From Sva-07 sp963752815 (GTDB taxonomy: Bacteria > Actinomycetota > Acidimicrobiia > Acidimicrobiales > Ilumatobacteraceae), in contig CAVVZI010000015.1 in the NCBI GenBank assembly GCA_963752815.1, forward strand, positions 682,001-746,000: DNA of 64,000 bases, read 5' to 3'. The notes beneath the pieces were generated by a model. The model searched no databases and was not told the DNA's origin. It worked only from the letters and a program-made list of their open reading frames with translations. The position numbers and the translations under genes were made by a program. Of this stretch, positions 25,847-35,769 are shown piece by piece. The stretch's first letter is position 1, and each line of letters starts with the position of its first letter.

Positions 25847-26566
25847 TCAGCGTTCGCGCACGTACCAGAGGTCGGTCGAGTGTCGACCGTCGTCGATGCC
25901 TCTCTGCTCGAATCGCGTCGTCGGGCGGAACGGGGGACGCTCGATCGGGCCGCCGGTGAGCCGCTCGTCGGCGTCGCACGCCGTCTGCATCACCCGCGCG
26001 TAGTCGGCGATGTCGGTGGCGAGGTGCAGGGTGCCGCCGATCACCAGGCGATCGGTGAGCGCCCGGACGACCTCGGCGTCGACGAGGCGCCGGTGGTGCT
26101 GGCGCACCTTCGGCCACGGGTCGGGGAAGTAGATCCGGACGCCGCCGAGCGAGGATGGGGCCACCCGGTCGAGGAACACCAACACATCGCCGTGGACGAC
26201 TCGGACGTTGGTGAGTCCGTGCGCCTCGATCGCCTGGAGCAGTGCCGCCACGCCGGGTGTGTGGACCTCCAGGCCGACGATGGCGGTGGCCGGATCGGCG
26301 AGTGCCATCTGGCTGGTCGACTCGCCGTGCCCGAAGCCGACGTCGAGCACGACGGGGGAGGGCGCGCCGAACTCGGCTGACCAGTCGATGACCGGCCCGG
26401 TTTCGTCGAGTCCCCACCGACCGAGCCACTCGGTGAACCGGGCCTGGCGTGCCGGCGACATCGCCCGGCGGCGCGGCTTGAACGTCACCGACGACCGGCG
26501 CACACTCCGCGCGCCAGGGGACCCGACCCCCTGGCGCGCGGGGTGGTCGTCCAGCGGTTCATTCAC
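25847..26566 (-). CDS. trmB: tRNA (guanine-N7)-methyltransferase
   Basis: This enzyme of about 239 residues methylates G46 of tRNAs using SAM. The start is probably GTG 26566. Motif I is VVLDVGFGHGESTSQMAL, the ribose acidic residue lies in GLEVHTPGV, and the signature YFPDPWPKVRQHHRRLV and ATDIADYARVM are intact. It is convergent with purK, with a 13-bp gap. Confidence 0.94.
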   Translation of the reverse strand: MNEPLDDHPARQGVGSPGARSVRRSSVTFKPRRRAMSPARQARFTEWLGRWGLDETGPVIDWSAEFGAPSPVVLDVGFGHGESTSQMALADPATAIVGLEVHTPGVAALLQAIEAHGLTNVRVVHGDVLVFLDRVAPSSLGGVRIYFPDPWPKVRQHHRRLVDAEVVRALTDRLVIGGTLHLATDIADYARVMQTACDADERLTGGPIERPPFRPTTRFEQRGIDDGRHSTDLWYVRER

Positions 26567-26626
26567 CCCCGCAGTGTGTCGCCGATCGGGTCGAAGCACG
26601 CGGCCCGATGGTTCAGGGACAGTGGC

Positions 26627-27319
26627 TCAGGGACGGCGTTCGAGCCGCAGGCCGTGCTCGTCGCGGACGACCTCCATGGCGAAGTCGAACGCGTCGATGC
26701 GGGACGCGAACTCGATGTCGAGCGGATCACAGTGGTCGGGGCCCAGCGCGAGCGTACGGGTCGCTTCGTGGGTGGCGAGGAGTGCTCGCGCCGTCGCTTC
26801 GGCGTCGAGGTCGCCGCCGAGGCGTGCCCGTTCGATGAAGTCGGCGGTCAGCCGGTCGTCGTCGCCGGTGGTGTCGGGCGCGTCGGCGAAGCAGCCGGTG
26901 ATCACGTAGGTCGGATCTCCGAGCCCTGCGGCCTCGACCGCACGGGCGGTCGCCGACGCGCAGGCGAGGCTCGCCGCCCACAATCGGCTTGCACTCGATG
27001 CGCCGACCACGCCCTGCGTGCCTGCCGACGTGCGCTGCACGAGCGTCCGGCCGTGCAGGTCGGCGCGGCTCACCATCGCCGGTGAGTTGGGGAAGTCGAA
27101 GCCGTCGGGCCGGCGCCCGTGGTTCTCACCCATCGCCAGCACCCCGGGGCGAGCCGCGGCGAACTGCAGCGCCTCGTCGACACCCGCCACGAGATAGATC
27201 GCTTCAGCCCCGGCGCCGAACGCATAGGCCGCCGTCGTGAAGGCGCGGATCACGTCGACGACCACCACCGGCCCCGTGACCGACTCGAGTTCCCATCGCG
27301 TCACCTGCCGCCCCGCCAT
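26627..27319 (-). CDS. comB: 2-phosphosulfolactate phosphatase family protein
   Basis: This 230-residue protein of the ComB family hydrolyses 2-phosphosulfolactate in archaeal coenzyme M synthesis. Signature segments are VVVVDVIRAFTTAAYAFGAGA, GENHGRRPDGFDFPNSP, RTSAGTQGV and ADFIERARLG. Bacterial homologues occur in organisms without methanogenesis, where the role is unclear (sulfolactate or another phosphate ester). No ComA or ComC partner is visible nearby, so the substrate assignment is by family only. Confidence 0.85.
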   Translation of the reverse strand: MAGRQVTRWELESVTGPVVVVDVIRAFTTAAYAFGAGAEAIYLVAGVDEALQFAAARPGVLAMGENHGRRPDGFDFPNSPAMVSRADLHGRTLVQRTSAGTQGVVGASSASRLWAASLACASATARAVEAAGLGDPTYVITGCFADAPDTTGDDDRLTADFIERARLGGDLDAEATARALLATHEATRTLALGPDHCDPLDIEFASRIDAFDFAMEVVRDEHGLRLERRP

Positions 27320-27346
27320 CGCCCCAGTCTGCCGACCCTCTCACCA

Positions 27347-27398
27347 CGTTTGCGTCGGGATTTTGGTGAACCGGTGCGCGGAAATTTTGACGCAAACG
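27347..27398. repeat. palindromic element family A, copy 1
   Basis: This 52-bp element has perfect 10-bp terminal arms CGTTTGCGTC / GACGCAAACG and a partly degenerate interior. It lies in the 124-bp gap between comB and the TauD-like gene. Its inner segment GGTGCGCGGAAAT is shared with copy 3 at 59044. Confidence 0.75.
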
Positions 27399-27443
27399 AT
27401 GAGTTGAGGGGTCAGACGGTGATCAGCGCGGTGGTGAGGAGGG

Positions 27444-28481
27444 TCAGGCGCGGGTGCGCTGTTGGCCCCAGTGGCTCATCGAGCCGACGCGCTGGTAGCG
27501 CTCGGGACGGTCGTCGGGGCCGAGCACCTCGGTGGCCAGCCACAGCCGCTTGAGCCAGCGGACCCGTCCGGCCTCGCGGTCGTCGGTGTAGCGGCGGCGG
27601 GCGTGGAGCACGTGGTAGTTGTTGACGAACTGCATCTCGCCGGGTCGCAACGCCATCTCGACCCGGTTGTCGGCGTCGTTGATCAACTCGTCGTAGGCGT
27701 CCATCGCCTCGCGCTGGTCGGGGGTGATCCGCGGTGCGGCCTCGTGGCGTTGGGACGCTTCGATGAACGGGCGGATGTAGCGGATGAACAGTCGGTCGCC
27801 GTGGCGGGTGAACGTCGGCACGAAGTAGAACGGCTGGCCGCCCTCCCGCTGCTCACCCCGGAAGTCGTAGGGGAGCGGCTCGTACAGCGTGGCCGCGAGA
27901 TGCGGCGCCGTGCGCACCAGTTCGTTGTGGGCGTACAGGGCGTTGGCCACGAGGCTCTCGCCGCCGCTCACCCCGTCGTCGATGCACAGCAGCCCGACGA
28001 GGTCGGAGCCGTCGCTGTGGAACCCGAGCGGGTGGCCGCCGATCTCGTTGCCCCGCGCCGTCGGATCGTCCGGCGCCTTGCCCTGGTCGGTGACGTCGCC
28101 GAGCAGATGGCCCTTCGCGTTCTGCGGCCACGGCTCGCCGAGGTGCCGGCCGATGCCCCAGTAGATCCACGACGCGTCCTCCGCCCCGAGGCGGTCGATG
28201 TCGAGCGTGCCGATGCGGCCGAACCCGCGGCCGTTGACGAGCTCCTCGGCGAAGTCGTGCAGCAGGGGCGCGAGCGTCGGCAGCGGGAAGTCGGCGACCG
28301 TCACGTCGAGCACGTCGTCGGTGACCGACCGGGCGTGGTCGAGCGCGGCGTCGAGTTCGGCGAGCTGGTCGGCGTCGAGTTCGAGCGTCCAGTCGGTGGG
28401 GTCGCTCACGTCGGACGCCCGCCATTCGGCGTGCGGTTCGAGCGGCACGACCGTGGCGGTGCTGATGTCGATCGTGCTCAT
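27444..28481 (-). CDS. TauD/TfdA-like dioxygenase
   Basis: This 345-residue Fe(II)/2-oxoglutarate-dependent dioxygenase-like protein has the iron motif H-x-D in LGFHSDGSDLVGLLC and a distal His plus Arg in VLHARRRYTDDREAGRVRWLKRLW. NNYHVLHARR is typical of TauD-fold enzymes of the gamma-butyrobetaine/clavaminate-like type. It is the last gene of a four-gene minus-strand unit, and its ATG sits at the expected end of the amidohydrolase gene (ATGA). It probably hydroxylates an organic acid or amine in the same pathway; the substrate is unknown. Confidence 0.87.
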   Translation of the reverse strand: MSTIDISTATVVPLEPHAEWRASDVSDPTDWTLELDADQLAELDAALDHARSVTDDVLDVTVADFPLPTLAPLLHDFAEELVNGRGFGRIGTLDIDRLGAEDASWIYWGIGRHLGEPWPQNAKGHLLGDVTDQGKAPDDPTARGNEIGGHPLGFHSDGSDLVGLLCIDDGVSGGESLVANALYAHNELVRTAPHLAATLYEPLPYDFRGEQREGGQPFYFVPTFTRHGDRLFIRYIRPFIEASQRHEAAPRITPDQREAMDAYDELINDADNRVEMALRPGEMQFVNNYHVLHARRRYTDDREAGRVRWLKRLWLATEVLGPDDRPERYQRVGSMSHWGQQRTRA

Positions 28482-30215
28482 CGTGGCGCTCCCCGCTCGG
28501 CGCCGCCTTGGCGCCCCGGACGAGCCGGCCGGGCAGCGCCTCGGTGGCCTGTCCGTCGTGGTAGGTCTCCTGGCCGGCGACGATCGTGTGCCGCCACCCG
28601 TCGGCCCGCTGCAGCAGGCGACGGCCCCCGGCCGGCAGGTCGTGGACGATCTCGGGCTTGCGGAGTCGGAGGCGGTCGAAGTCGACCACGTTCAGATCGG
28701 CGCGGTACCCCGGGGCGAGCACGCCACGGTCCAACAGTCCGACGGTGCGGGCGGTGTCGCGGCAGTGGCGCTGCACGAGGAACGGCAGCGGGATCCGGTC
28801 GTGGTCGCGATCACGGCCCCAGTACTGCAGCAGCGTCGTGGGGAAGCTCCCGTCGCAGATCGTGCCGACGTGGGCGCCGCCGTCGCCGAGGCCCGGCACG
28901 GTGTGCGGGTGGACGAGCATCTCGTGGCAGCCGTCGAGATTGCCGTCGACGTAGTTGAGGAACGGCAGGTAGATGAGGCCCTTGCCGTCGCCGGCGAGCA
29001 TCACGTCGAGTGCGAGTTCTTCGGGCGACACGCCCGGCGCGGGCGGCGCGGGCGCCGATCGAGTCCGTGAGCTTCGGTTCGTAGTCCGGCTCGTCGAGCA
29101 TCTCGAACAGCAGGTCGAAGCGGCCGATCAGCGAGCCACCGAGCTTGTCGCGCGACCGTTCGTCGGCCGACTGCAGCACCCGGCCGCGCACCTCGGGATC
29201 GCGGAGCAACGCCACCCGCTCGGCGAGCGGCAGGTCGGCGATCTCGCGGTAGGCCGGGCACGGTCATGAACGGGTTGAGCGTGCACTCGAGCCCGAGGAT
29301 CAGGCCCACCGCCCGCGGCGCGACCTGGCCCGTCATTCGCAGCCCGTCGGCGTTCGCGGTGGTGATGCGATCGAGGATGCCGCGGAACGCGTCGGGCAGC
29401 ATCGGGTTGCGGGCGACCGAGATCGACAGCGGCCGGCCCGACCGCTCGACCATCCGGCGCAGCGTGGAGAACTCGTCGTCGACGTCGAGGAAGTCGGACA
29501 CCACCTGCAGCACTCCGGTGCCGGCCGCGCCGACACCTTCGGCGATCCCGATCAGTTCGTCGGGCGCCGCAGTCAGCGTCGGGGTGTACGCCCCCGTCGA
29601 GGTCCGGTGGTTGCGGGTGCGGCTCGTGGTGAAGCCGAGGGCGCCGGCCTCGATGCCCTCCCGGGCGAGTTCGGCCATCAGCGAGATGTCGTCGGCGGTG
29701 GCGTCCTCGTGGTTCGCCCCGCGTTCGCCCATCACGTGCAGCCGCAGCGCACCGTGCGGCACCTGGGCGGCGACGTCGATGTCGTGCGGCCGCTCGTCGA
29801 CGGCGTCGAGGAACTCACCGAACGAGTTCCAGTTCCACGCCAGCCCCTCGTGGAGCGCAGCGCCCGGGATGTCCTCGACGCCTTCCATCAACTCGATCAG
29901 CTTGCCGTGGTCGCGGTCGTGCACGGGCGCGAAGCCGACGCCGCAGTTGCTCATCACCACGGTGGTGACGCCGTGCCACGACGAGGGCTGCAACCGGTTG
30001 TCCCACGTGGCCTGGCCGTCGTAGTGGGCATGGATGTCGACGATGCCGGGGATCACGAGCGCCCCGTCGGCGTCGATCTCGCGGGCAGCCGAACCATCGA
30101 CCCGTCCCACCTCGACGATCAGCCCGTCGCGCACCGCCACGTCGGCCGTGCGGGGTTCGGACCCGTTGCCGTCGTGGAGTGATCCGCCGCGGACGATGAG
30201 GTCGAAATCAGCCAT
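28478..30215 (-). CDS. D-aminoacylase-like amidohydrolase (two frameshifts)
   Basis: This N-acyl-D-amino-acid deacylase family protein starts at ATG 30215. The metal-binding start is DIHAHYDGQATWDN, with Cys in SNCGVGFAP, then EGVEDIPG and a long barrel to FMTVPG. The frame breaks near 29255 (continuing as LPLAERVALLRDPEVRGRVL) and again between 29025 and 29055 (continuing as SPEELALDVMLAGDGKGLIY, GDGGAHVGTICDGSFPTTLL, APGYRADLNVVDFDRL). Both shifts are +1. The exact stop is unclear; a TGA overlapping the dioxygenase ATG is the likely natural end. The start overlaps the aminotransferase gene by 8 bp. Confidence 0.8.
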
Positions 30216-31510
30216 ACGCGAGTGTCGCGCGTGTTGCCCACCCGTCGACGACCCCGACGAATTCGTCGATGTCGTCGTCGGTGATCTCGATCGACAGCGC
30301 GATGAAGCCGCGCCGGGCGAGGTAGAAGCCGGCATCGAGCGCGGCGAAGAAGAGCAGTGCCCGCCATCGATCGTCGGCCTCCGCGAGATCGGCCGTGGAG
30401 CGGACCGGGCCCGGTGTGCCGTGGATGTTCATCAGCGAGCCCAGCCCGGTCATGCACATCGGCAGGCCGTGTGCGGCGAACACGTCCCCGAGCCGCGTCC
30501 GGAGCCGGTCGCCGCGGGCGTTGACGGCTTCGAGCACCTCCGGCGTGAGCACCTCGGACAAGTGTCGCGATCCCCGCCGCCATCGACACGACGTTGTTGT
30601 TGAACGTGCCGGCGTGGCCGAGCGCGCCGCCGGTCGAGGCGTCGAAGTGGGCCATCAGATCGCGTCGTCCGCCGAAGGCGCCGAACGTGAACCCGCCCGC
30701 CAGGTACTTGCCGAGCGTGGTGAGGTCGGGGGTGATGCCGAGCACCTGTTGTGCGCCGCCGGGTGACAGGCGTGAGGTCATCACCTCGTCGAACACGAGC
30801 ACCGTGCCATGACGGTCACACAGGTCGCGGAGCGCCTGCAGGAACTCGGGGTGGCCCGGGATGCAACCGGCCGAACCCTGCAGCGGTTCGACCAGTACGG
30901 CCGCGAGGTGGTCGCCGTGTGCGGCGAACGCCGCGACGACCCCGTCGACGTCGTTGTAGTCGGCCATCACCCAGTCGTGCGGCACGGTGACCGCCTCGCC
31001 ACCGTGGCCGAACGTGAGCACGCCGCCGTGGTAGCCGTCGCGGAACGCCATGACCTTGGGGCGTCCGGTGTGGTGGATGGCGAGCGCCAACGCCATCAGG
31101 TTGGCCTCCGTGCCCGAGTTGGTGAAGCGCACCTGCTCGATCGACGGGAACCGGCCGACGATCAGCTCGCCGAGCAGCGCCTCGTTCGGGTGCACCGAGC
31201 CGAGGGCCCACCCGCCGTCGATCGCGGCGTGGGCGGCGGCGCGCACCGCGGGCGGTGAGTGGCCCAGCAGGCCGGCGGTGTAGTTGCCGAGCAGGTCGAC
31301 GTAGCGGTGGCGATCGACGTCGTACAGGTAGCGGCCCTCGGCCCGCTCCACCCGGAACGGGAACGGATCGAAGTGCAGCACCGAACGCGTGTTGCCGCCG
31401 GGAAGCACGGCCGCGGCGCGCTCGGCCCACGCCGCGCTGAGCGGCCGGGCGTCGGCGTACCGCGCCTGCGCGTCGCGGAGCGCCGCATCGAGCGCCGCGT
31501 CGAGCGTCAC
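30208..31510 (-). CDS. class III aminotransferase, GSA-aminomutase-like (frameshifted)
   Basis: This fold-type-I PLP enzyme starts at GTG 31510, overlapping the monooxygenase stop (GTGTGA). It has PGGNTRSVLHFDPFPF, HPNEALLGELIV, FTNSGTEANLMALALA, the aspartate in LVFDEVMTSRLSPGGAQQ, the PLP lysine in LTTLGKYLAGGFTFGAFGG, and GTFNNNVVSMAAG. The frame shifts +1 near 30560; the rest (EVLTPEVLEAVNARGDRLR to the stop at 30208) follows in the new frame. It resembles glutamate-1-semialdehyde aminomutase but is not in a haem context, so it probably transaminates a catabolic amine or beta-amino acid. Confidence 0.87.
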
Positions 31511-33324
31511 ACGAGATCGAGGCCGGCGAGGGTGCCGTCGGCGCGCCAGTCCTCGAGGACCTTGACGAAGGCGATCGATCCGGCGCCGTACGAGCCGTTG
31601 CGCACGCCACGGTCGCCGGGCTTGCCCTCGTTGTTGTAGTAGCCCGGCGTGCAGCTCTCGAGGAACGACCGGTTCATCTGGGCCAGGTTGACGATCGTGT
31701 CGACCCAGTCGTTCTCGGCCTGCTCCTGCGCCTCGATCACGGTCACGCCGCGATCGGCCGCCTCGGCGAGGATGTAGGCGAGATGCTTGCTCTGCTCGTT
31801 GAGCATGTGCGGGAAGTTCACCGTGAAGCCCGACTGGACGTTGCTGAAGACGAAGCAGTTCGGGAACGAGCGGCTGTGCATGCCGTGCAGCGTCGAGGCG
31901 CCGTCGGCCCACTTCTCGGTGAGCGTCAGCCCGTCACGCCCGTACAGCTCGTAGCCGGCGCGGCGGGTGTAGTCGGTGCCCACCTCGAACCCCGTCGCGT
32001 AGATGAGGCAGTCGATCTCGAACTCCTCCTCGACGAGGTTCCCGTCGGCATCGGGTCGCTCGACCACGACCGCGTGCTCGGTGATGCGCTTCACGCCGCG
32101 CCCGTCCGTGTCGACCAGTTCGACGTTGGGGCGGTTGAACGTGTCGAGGTAGCCGTCGTGGAAGCAGGGCCGCTTGCAGAACTGCCGGTAGTACGGCTTC
32201 AAGGCCTCGGCCGTGTTCGGGTCGTTGACGATCGTGTCGACCCGGGAGCGGATCTGCTCCATCTTCTCGAAGTCGGCGAGCTCCATCGTCTCCGACAGCG
32301 ACGACGCGGCGACGCCCTCGCCCGCCGACTCGCGCAGGCGGATCAGCAGGTTGCCGATGATGTCGGTCCAGCCGTCGTTGACGAGGTCCTCCGGTTCGGG
32401 GATCCCGGTGACGAGGTTGTTGAAGTTCTCCATCCGCCGCGTCTGCCAGCCGGGTTCGAGCGACGCGGCCCACTCGGGATCGGTGGGGCGGTTCGCCCGC
32501 ACGTCGATCGACGACGGTGTGCGCTGGAACACGTAGAGCTGCGCCGCACTCGCGCCGAGGTGCGGCACGCACTGCACCGCCGTCGCACCCGTGCCGATGA
32601 TGCCGACCCGCTTGCCCTCCAGGCCGACGAGGCCACCGTGCGAGTCGCCGCCGGTGTAGTCGTAGTCCCACCGGCTCGTGTGGAACGTGTGTCCCTTGAA
32701 CTGGTCGATCCCGGGGATGCCGGGCAGCTTCGGCCGGTGCAGCGGGCCGCTGGCCATGCAGATGAAGCGCGCCCGCATGGCGTCGCCGCGGTTGGTCCGC
32801 ACGATCCACCGTCCGTCGCTGTCGTCCCAGCGCATCTCGGTGACTTCCGTCTGGAAGCACGCATTGCGGTAGAGATCGAAGTGGCGACCGATCGCCTGGC
32901 TGTGGGCGAGGATCTCGGCGGCCTGGGAGTACTTCTCCCGGGGGACGTAGCCGATCTCCTCGAGCAGCGGCAGGTAGATGTACGACTCGACGTCGCAGGC
33001 GGCACCGGGATAGCGGTTCCAGTACCACGTGCCGCCGAAGTCGCCGCCCTTCTCGACGACGCGGATGTCGTCGATGCCCGCCTCCCGCAGCCGGGCGCCG
33101 GCGAGCAGGCCGCCGAAGCCGCCGCCGATGATCAGCACCTCGACGTCGTCGAACAGCGGCTCGCGTTCGAGCGGTGCCACGTAGGGATCCTCGACGTAGT
33201 GCTCGTACTGGCCGACGACCTCGACGTACTGCTCGTTGCCGTCGTCGCGGAGCCGCTTGTCGCGTTCGGCGCGGTACTTCTCGCGCAGGGCGTCGGGGTC
33301 GAAGTCGGTGTTTGCCGCGTTCAT
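31507..33324 (-). CDS. Baeyer-Villiger-type flavin monooxygenase
   Basis: This class-B flavoprotein monooxygenase of about 605 residues starts at ATG 33324. It has FAD site IIGGGFGGLLAGARL, the GGTWYWNRYPGAACDVES motif, the Baeyer-Villiger fingerprint FKGHTFHTSRW (F-x-G-x3-H-x3-W), NADPH site GIIGTGATAVQ and the ATGFEVGTDY motif. It should insert oxygen into a ketone or oxidise a related carbonyl using NADPH and O2. It is the first gene of the four-gene minus-strand operon and diverges from the E1-like gene across 76 bp. Confidence 0.92.
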   Translation of the reverse strand: MNAANTDFDPDALREKYRAERDKRLRDDGNEQYVEVVGQYEHYVEDPYVAPLEREPLFDDVEVLIIGGGFGGLLAGARLREAGIDDIRVVEKGGDFGGTWYWNRYPGAACDVESYIYLPLLEEIGYVPREKYSQAAEILAHSQAIGRHFDLYRNACFQTEVTEMRWDDSDGRWIVRTNRGDAMRARFICMASGPLHRPKLPGIPGIDQFKGHTFHTSRWDYDYTGGDSHGGLVGLEGKRVGIIGTGATAVQCVPHLGASAAQLYVFQRTPSSIDVRANRPTDPEWAASLEPGWQTRRMENFNNLVTGIPEPEDLVNDGWTDIIGNLLIRLRESAGEGVAASSLSETMELADFEKMEQIRSRVDTIVNDPNTAEALKPYYRQFCKRPCFHDGYLDTFNRPNVELVDTDGRGVKRITEHAVVVERPDADGNLVEEEFEIDCLIYATGFEVGTDYTRRAGYELYGRDGLTLTEKWADGASTLHGMHSRSFPNCFVFSNVQSGFTVNFPHMLNEQSKHLAYILAEAADRGVTVIEAQEQAENDWVDTIVNLAQMNRSFLESCTPGYYNNEGKPGDRGVRNGSYGAGSIAFVKVLEDWRADGTLAGLDLV

Positions 33325-33400
33325 CGCACTGTTGTAGCCGTCCAGGTGCGGCGGCTGCGTGTCGGGCCGCCCGAGCGCCGAGGGCGGGCATGATGGGCCG

Positions 33401-35746
33401 ATGACCGTCGACCGTGACCCCCGTGATCTGGACACGCTCGATCGGATCCAGCGACGGGTGCTCTGGCTCGCGGTGCGCATGGTCGACCACGCCAATCGGG
33501 AGCGGGTGGCGCCGACGGGCGACATGGCGATCAAGGTCGGCGGCCACCAGGCGTCGTCGGCCTCGATGGTGTCGATCATGACCGCGCTGTGGTTCGGCCA
33601 TCTCCGCAGCGACGACAAGGTGGCGGTGAAGCCGCACGCCAGCCCGGTGTACCACTCGATCAAGTACCTCACGGGCGAGCTCGACCGGTCGTACCTCACG
33701 CGGCTGCGCGAGGTCGGCGGTCTGCAGGCCTACCCCAGCCGGACGAAGGATCCGGACGTGGCCGACTTCTCCACCGGCTCGGTCGGGCTCGGCGCGGTGG
33801 CGCCGTTGTTCGCCGCCATGACCCGCCGGTACGTCGACGCGCATTTCGAGCGCACCTCCGCCGCGACGGATCCGGCCAGGTTCATCGCGCTCGTCGGCGA
33901 CGCCGAACTCGACGAGGGCAACGTCTGGGAAGCGATCGCCGACCCGTCGCTGCAGGGTCTGGGGTCGGTGATGTGGGTGGTCGACGTCAATCGCCAGAGC
34001 CTCGATCGTGTGATCCCCGACCAGAAGATCAAGAAGCTGGTCGAGTTCTTCGACGGGGCCGGGTGGCACGTGATCGAGGCGAAGTACGGCCGGCTCATGA
34101 ACGAAGCCTGCGCCCGCGACGGGGGCGGCCTTCTGCGCGCCCACATCGACGCGATGGAGAACGAGCGGTACCAGAGCCTGTTCGCCGTGCACGGACCCGA
34201 ACTGCGCGCCCGGTTCCTCGACGGCGCGGACCCCGGTCTTGCGCCGCTCGTCGCGGCGTACGACGACGACGAGCTCGAACGGATCGTCACCAACCTCGGC
34301 GGCCACGACCTCGGGGTGCTGCTCGACGCGTACCGGGCGTGCGATGAGGTGACCGATCGCCCGAGCGTCGTGTTCGCCTACACGATCAAGGGGTGGGGTC
34401 TCCCGATGGCCGGCGATCCGTTGAACCACGCCGCACTGCTCACCGCCGACCAGATCGCGGATCTGCGCACCGCGTCGGGGCTGGACCTGGACACGGAGTG
34501 GGACCGGTTCACCGAAGGGTCGCCCGAGGACGAGGCGTGTGCCCGGACCGGTGGCGAACTCACGAACCGACCGCCGCGGCCACGCCCGCACGTGCCGGTG
34601 CCCGACGCGACCGGCGCGCTCGTGACCCGCCCGGTCAGCACGCAGGAGACCTTCGGTCGTGTGTTGACCTCGCTCGCCAACATGCCGGCGGTCGCCGAAC
34701 GGATGGTCACCACCTCGCCCGACGTGAGCGTGTCGACCAATCTCGGCGGGTGGATCAACAAGATGGGGGTGTTCGCGCCGGAGGATCGGCCCGACTACCT
34801 CGGAGTCGACCGGTTGTTGCGGTGGCAGCAGTCCGCCGCCGGCCATCACGTCGAACTCGGCATCAGCGAGATGAACCTGTTCCTGGCGTTGCACGCGTTC
34901 GGCCTCGCCCACGAACTCCACGGCGAGCACCTGTTGCCGATCGGCACCGTGTACGACCCGTTCATCTGTCGCGGCCTCGACGCCCTGATCTACGCGCTCT
35001 ACAACGGCGCCCGCTTCGTCGTCGCCGGAACGCCTGCCGGAGTGACGCTCGCGCCCGAGGGTGGTGCGCACCAGTCGTCGATCACGCCGTCGATCGGTCT
35101 CGAACTGCCCGGCCTCACCTACGCCGAGCCGGCGTTCGCCGACGCGCTCGACTGGCTGTTGTGCGACGGGTTGCAGCGGCTCGGGTATCCCGACGGGGAG
35201 TCGCTGTACCTGCGCCTGTCGACGCGGGCGGTGGATCAGGCCCCGTTCCTCGCGGCGAAGGATCGGCTCGGCGCCGAACGGCTACGGGGTGACGTGCTGG
35301 CCGGCGCCTACCGGCTCGTCGAGCCCTCGGGGCCCGCCGAGCTGATGATCGCGGCATCCGGCCCGGTCGTGACCGAGGCCGTCGCCGGCGCGGCATTGTT
35401 GGAGGCCGAGGGGGTCCGGACCCTCGTGATCGACGTGACCAGTTCGGACCGGCTGTTCCGCGGCTGGCGCGGCGCGCTCGAACGGGCGGCGACGAACGGC
35501 ACGCCCGCGTCCGACGATCACCACCTCGCGTCGCTGCTGGAACCGGCCGAGCGGCGGGTGCCCATCGTGACGGTGCACGACGCGGCGTCGCACCATCTGG
35601 CCTGGCTCGGCGGGGTGTACGGGGCGCGCACCGTCCCCGTCGGGGTCGACCGGTTCGGCCAGTCGGGGACGATCGCCGACCTGTACGAGATCTTCGGCCT
35701 GCTGCCCGGCCAGATCGTCAACGCCGGCCTGGTGGCGCTCCACTGA
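33401..35746 (+). CDS. pyruvate dehydrogenase E1 / transketolase-like enzyme
   Basis: This 781-residue thiamine-diphosphate enzyme resembles homodimeric AceE-type E1. The ThDP motif is VGDAELDEGNVWEAIADPSLQGL with NRQSLD. KVGGHQASSASMVSIMTALWF and KPHASPVYHSIKYL form the N-terminal domain, VELGISEMNLFLALHAFGLA the central pyrimidine-binding domain, and EGGAHQSSITPSIGLELPGL and LPGQIVNAGL the end. No E2 or E3 gene lies beside it, so it may not be the housekeeping PDH E1; it could act on another 2-oxo acid from the adjacent pathway. Confidence 0.88.
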   Translation: MTVDRDPRDLDTLDRIQRRVLWLAVRMVDHANRERVAPTGDMAIKVGGHQASSASMVSIMTALWFGHLRSDDKVAVKPHASPVYHSIKYLTGELDRSYLTRLREVGGLQAYPSRTKDPDVADFSTGSVGLGAVAPLFAAMTRRYVDAHFERTSAATDPARFIALVGDAELDEGNVWEAIADPSLQGLGSVMWVVDVNRQSLDRVIPDQKIKKLVEFFDGAGWHVIEAKYGRLMNEACARDGGGLLRAHIDAMENERYQSLFAVHGPELRARFLDGADPGLAPLVAAYDDDELERIVTNLGGHDLGVLLDAYRACDEVTDRPSVVFAYTIKGWGLPMAGDPLNHAALLTADQIADLRTASGLDLDTEWDRFTEGSPEDEACARTGGELTNRPPRPRPHVPVPDATGALVTRPVSTQETFGRVLTSLANMPAVAERMVTTSPDVSVSTNLGGWINKMGVFAPEDRPDYLGVDRLLRWQQSAAGHHVELGISEMNLFLALHAFGLAHELHGEHLLPIGTVYDPFICRGLDALIYALYNGARFVVAGTPAGVTLAPEGGAHQSSITPSIGLELPGLTYAEPAFADALDWLLCDGLQRLGYPDGESLYLRLSTRAVDQAPFLAAKDRLGAERLRGDVLAGAYRLVEPSGPAELMIAASGPVVTEAVAGAALLEAEGVRTLVIDVTSSDRLFRGWRGALERAATNGTPASDDHHLASLLEPAERRVPIVTVHDAASHHLAWLGGVYGARTVPVGVDRFGQSGTIADLYEIFGLLPGQIVNAGLVALH

Positions 35747-35769
35747 GCTGGGGCTGCGCCCGGGTGGCG

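Noticed and set aside
31934..35071. Very long minus-strand open frame (over 1000 codons) overlapping the BVMO and E1-like genes
   Set aside because: High GC produces long spurious frames; this one is antisense or out of frame to two recognisable enzymes and has Arg/Pro-rich, family-less translation.
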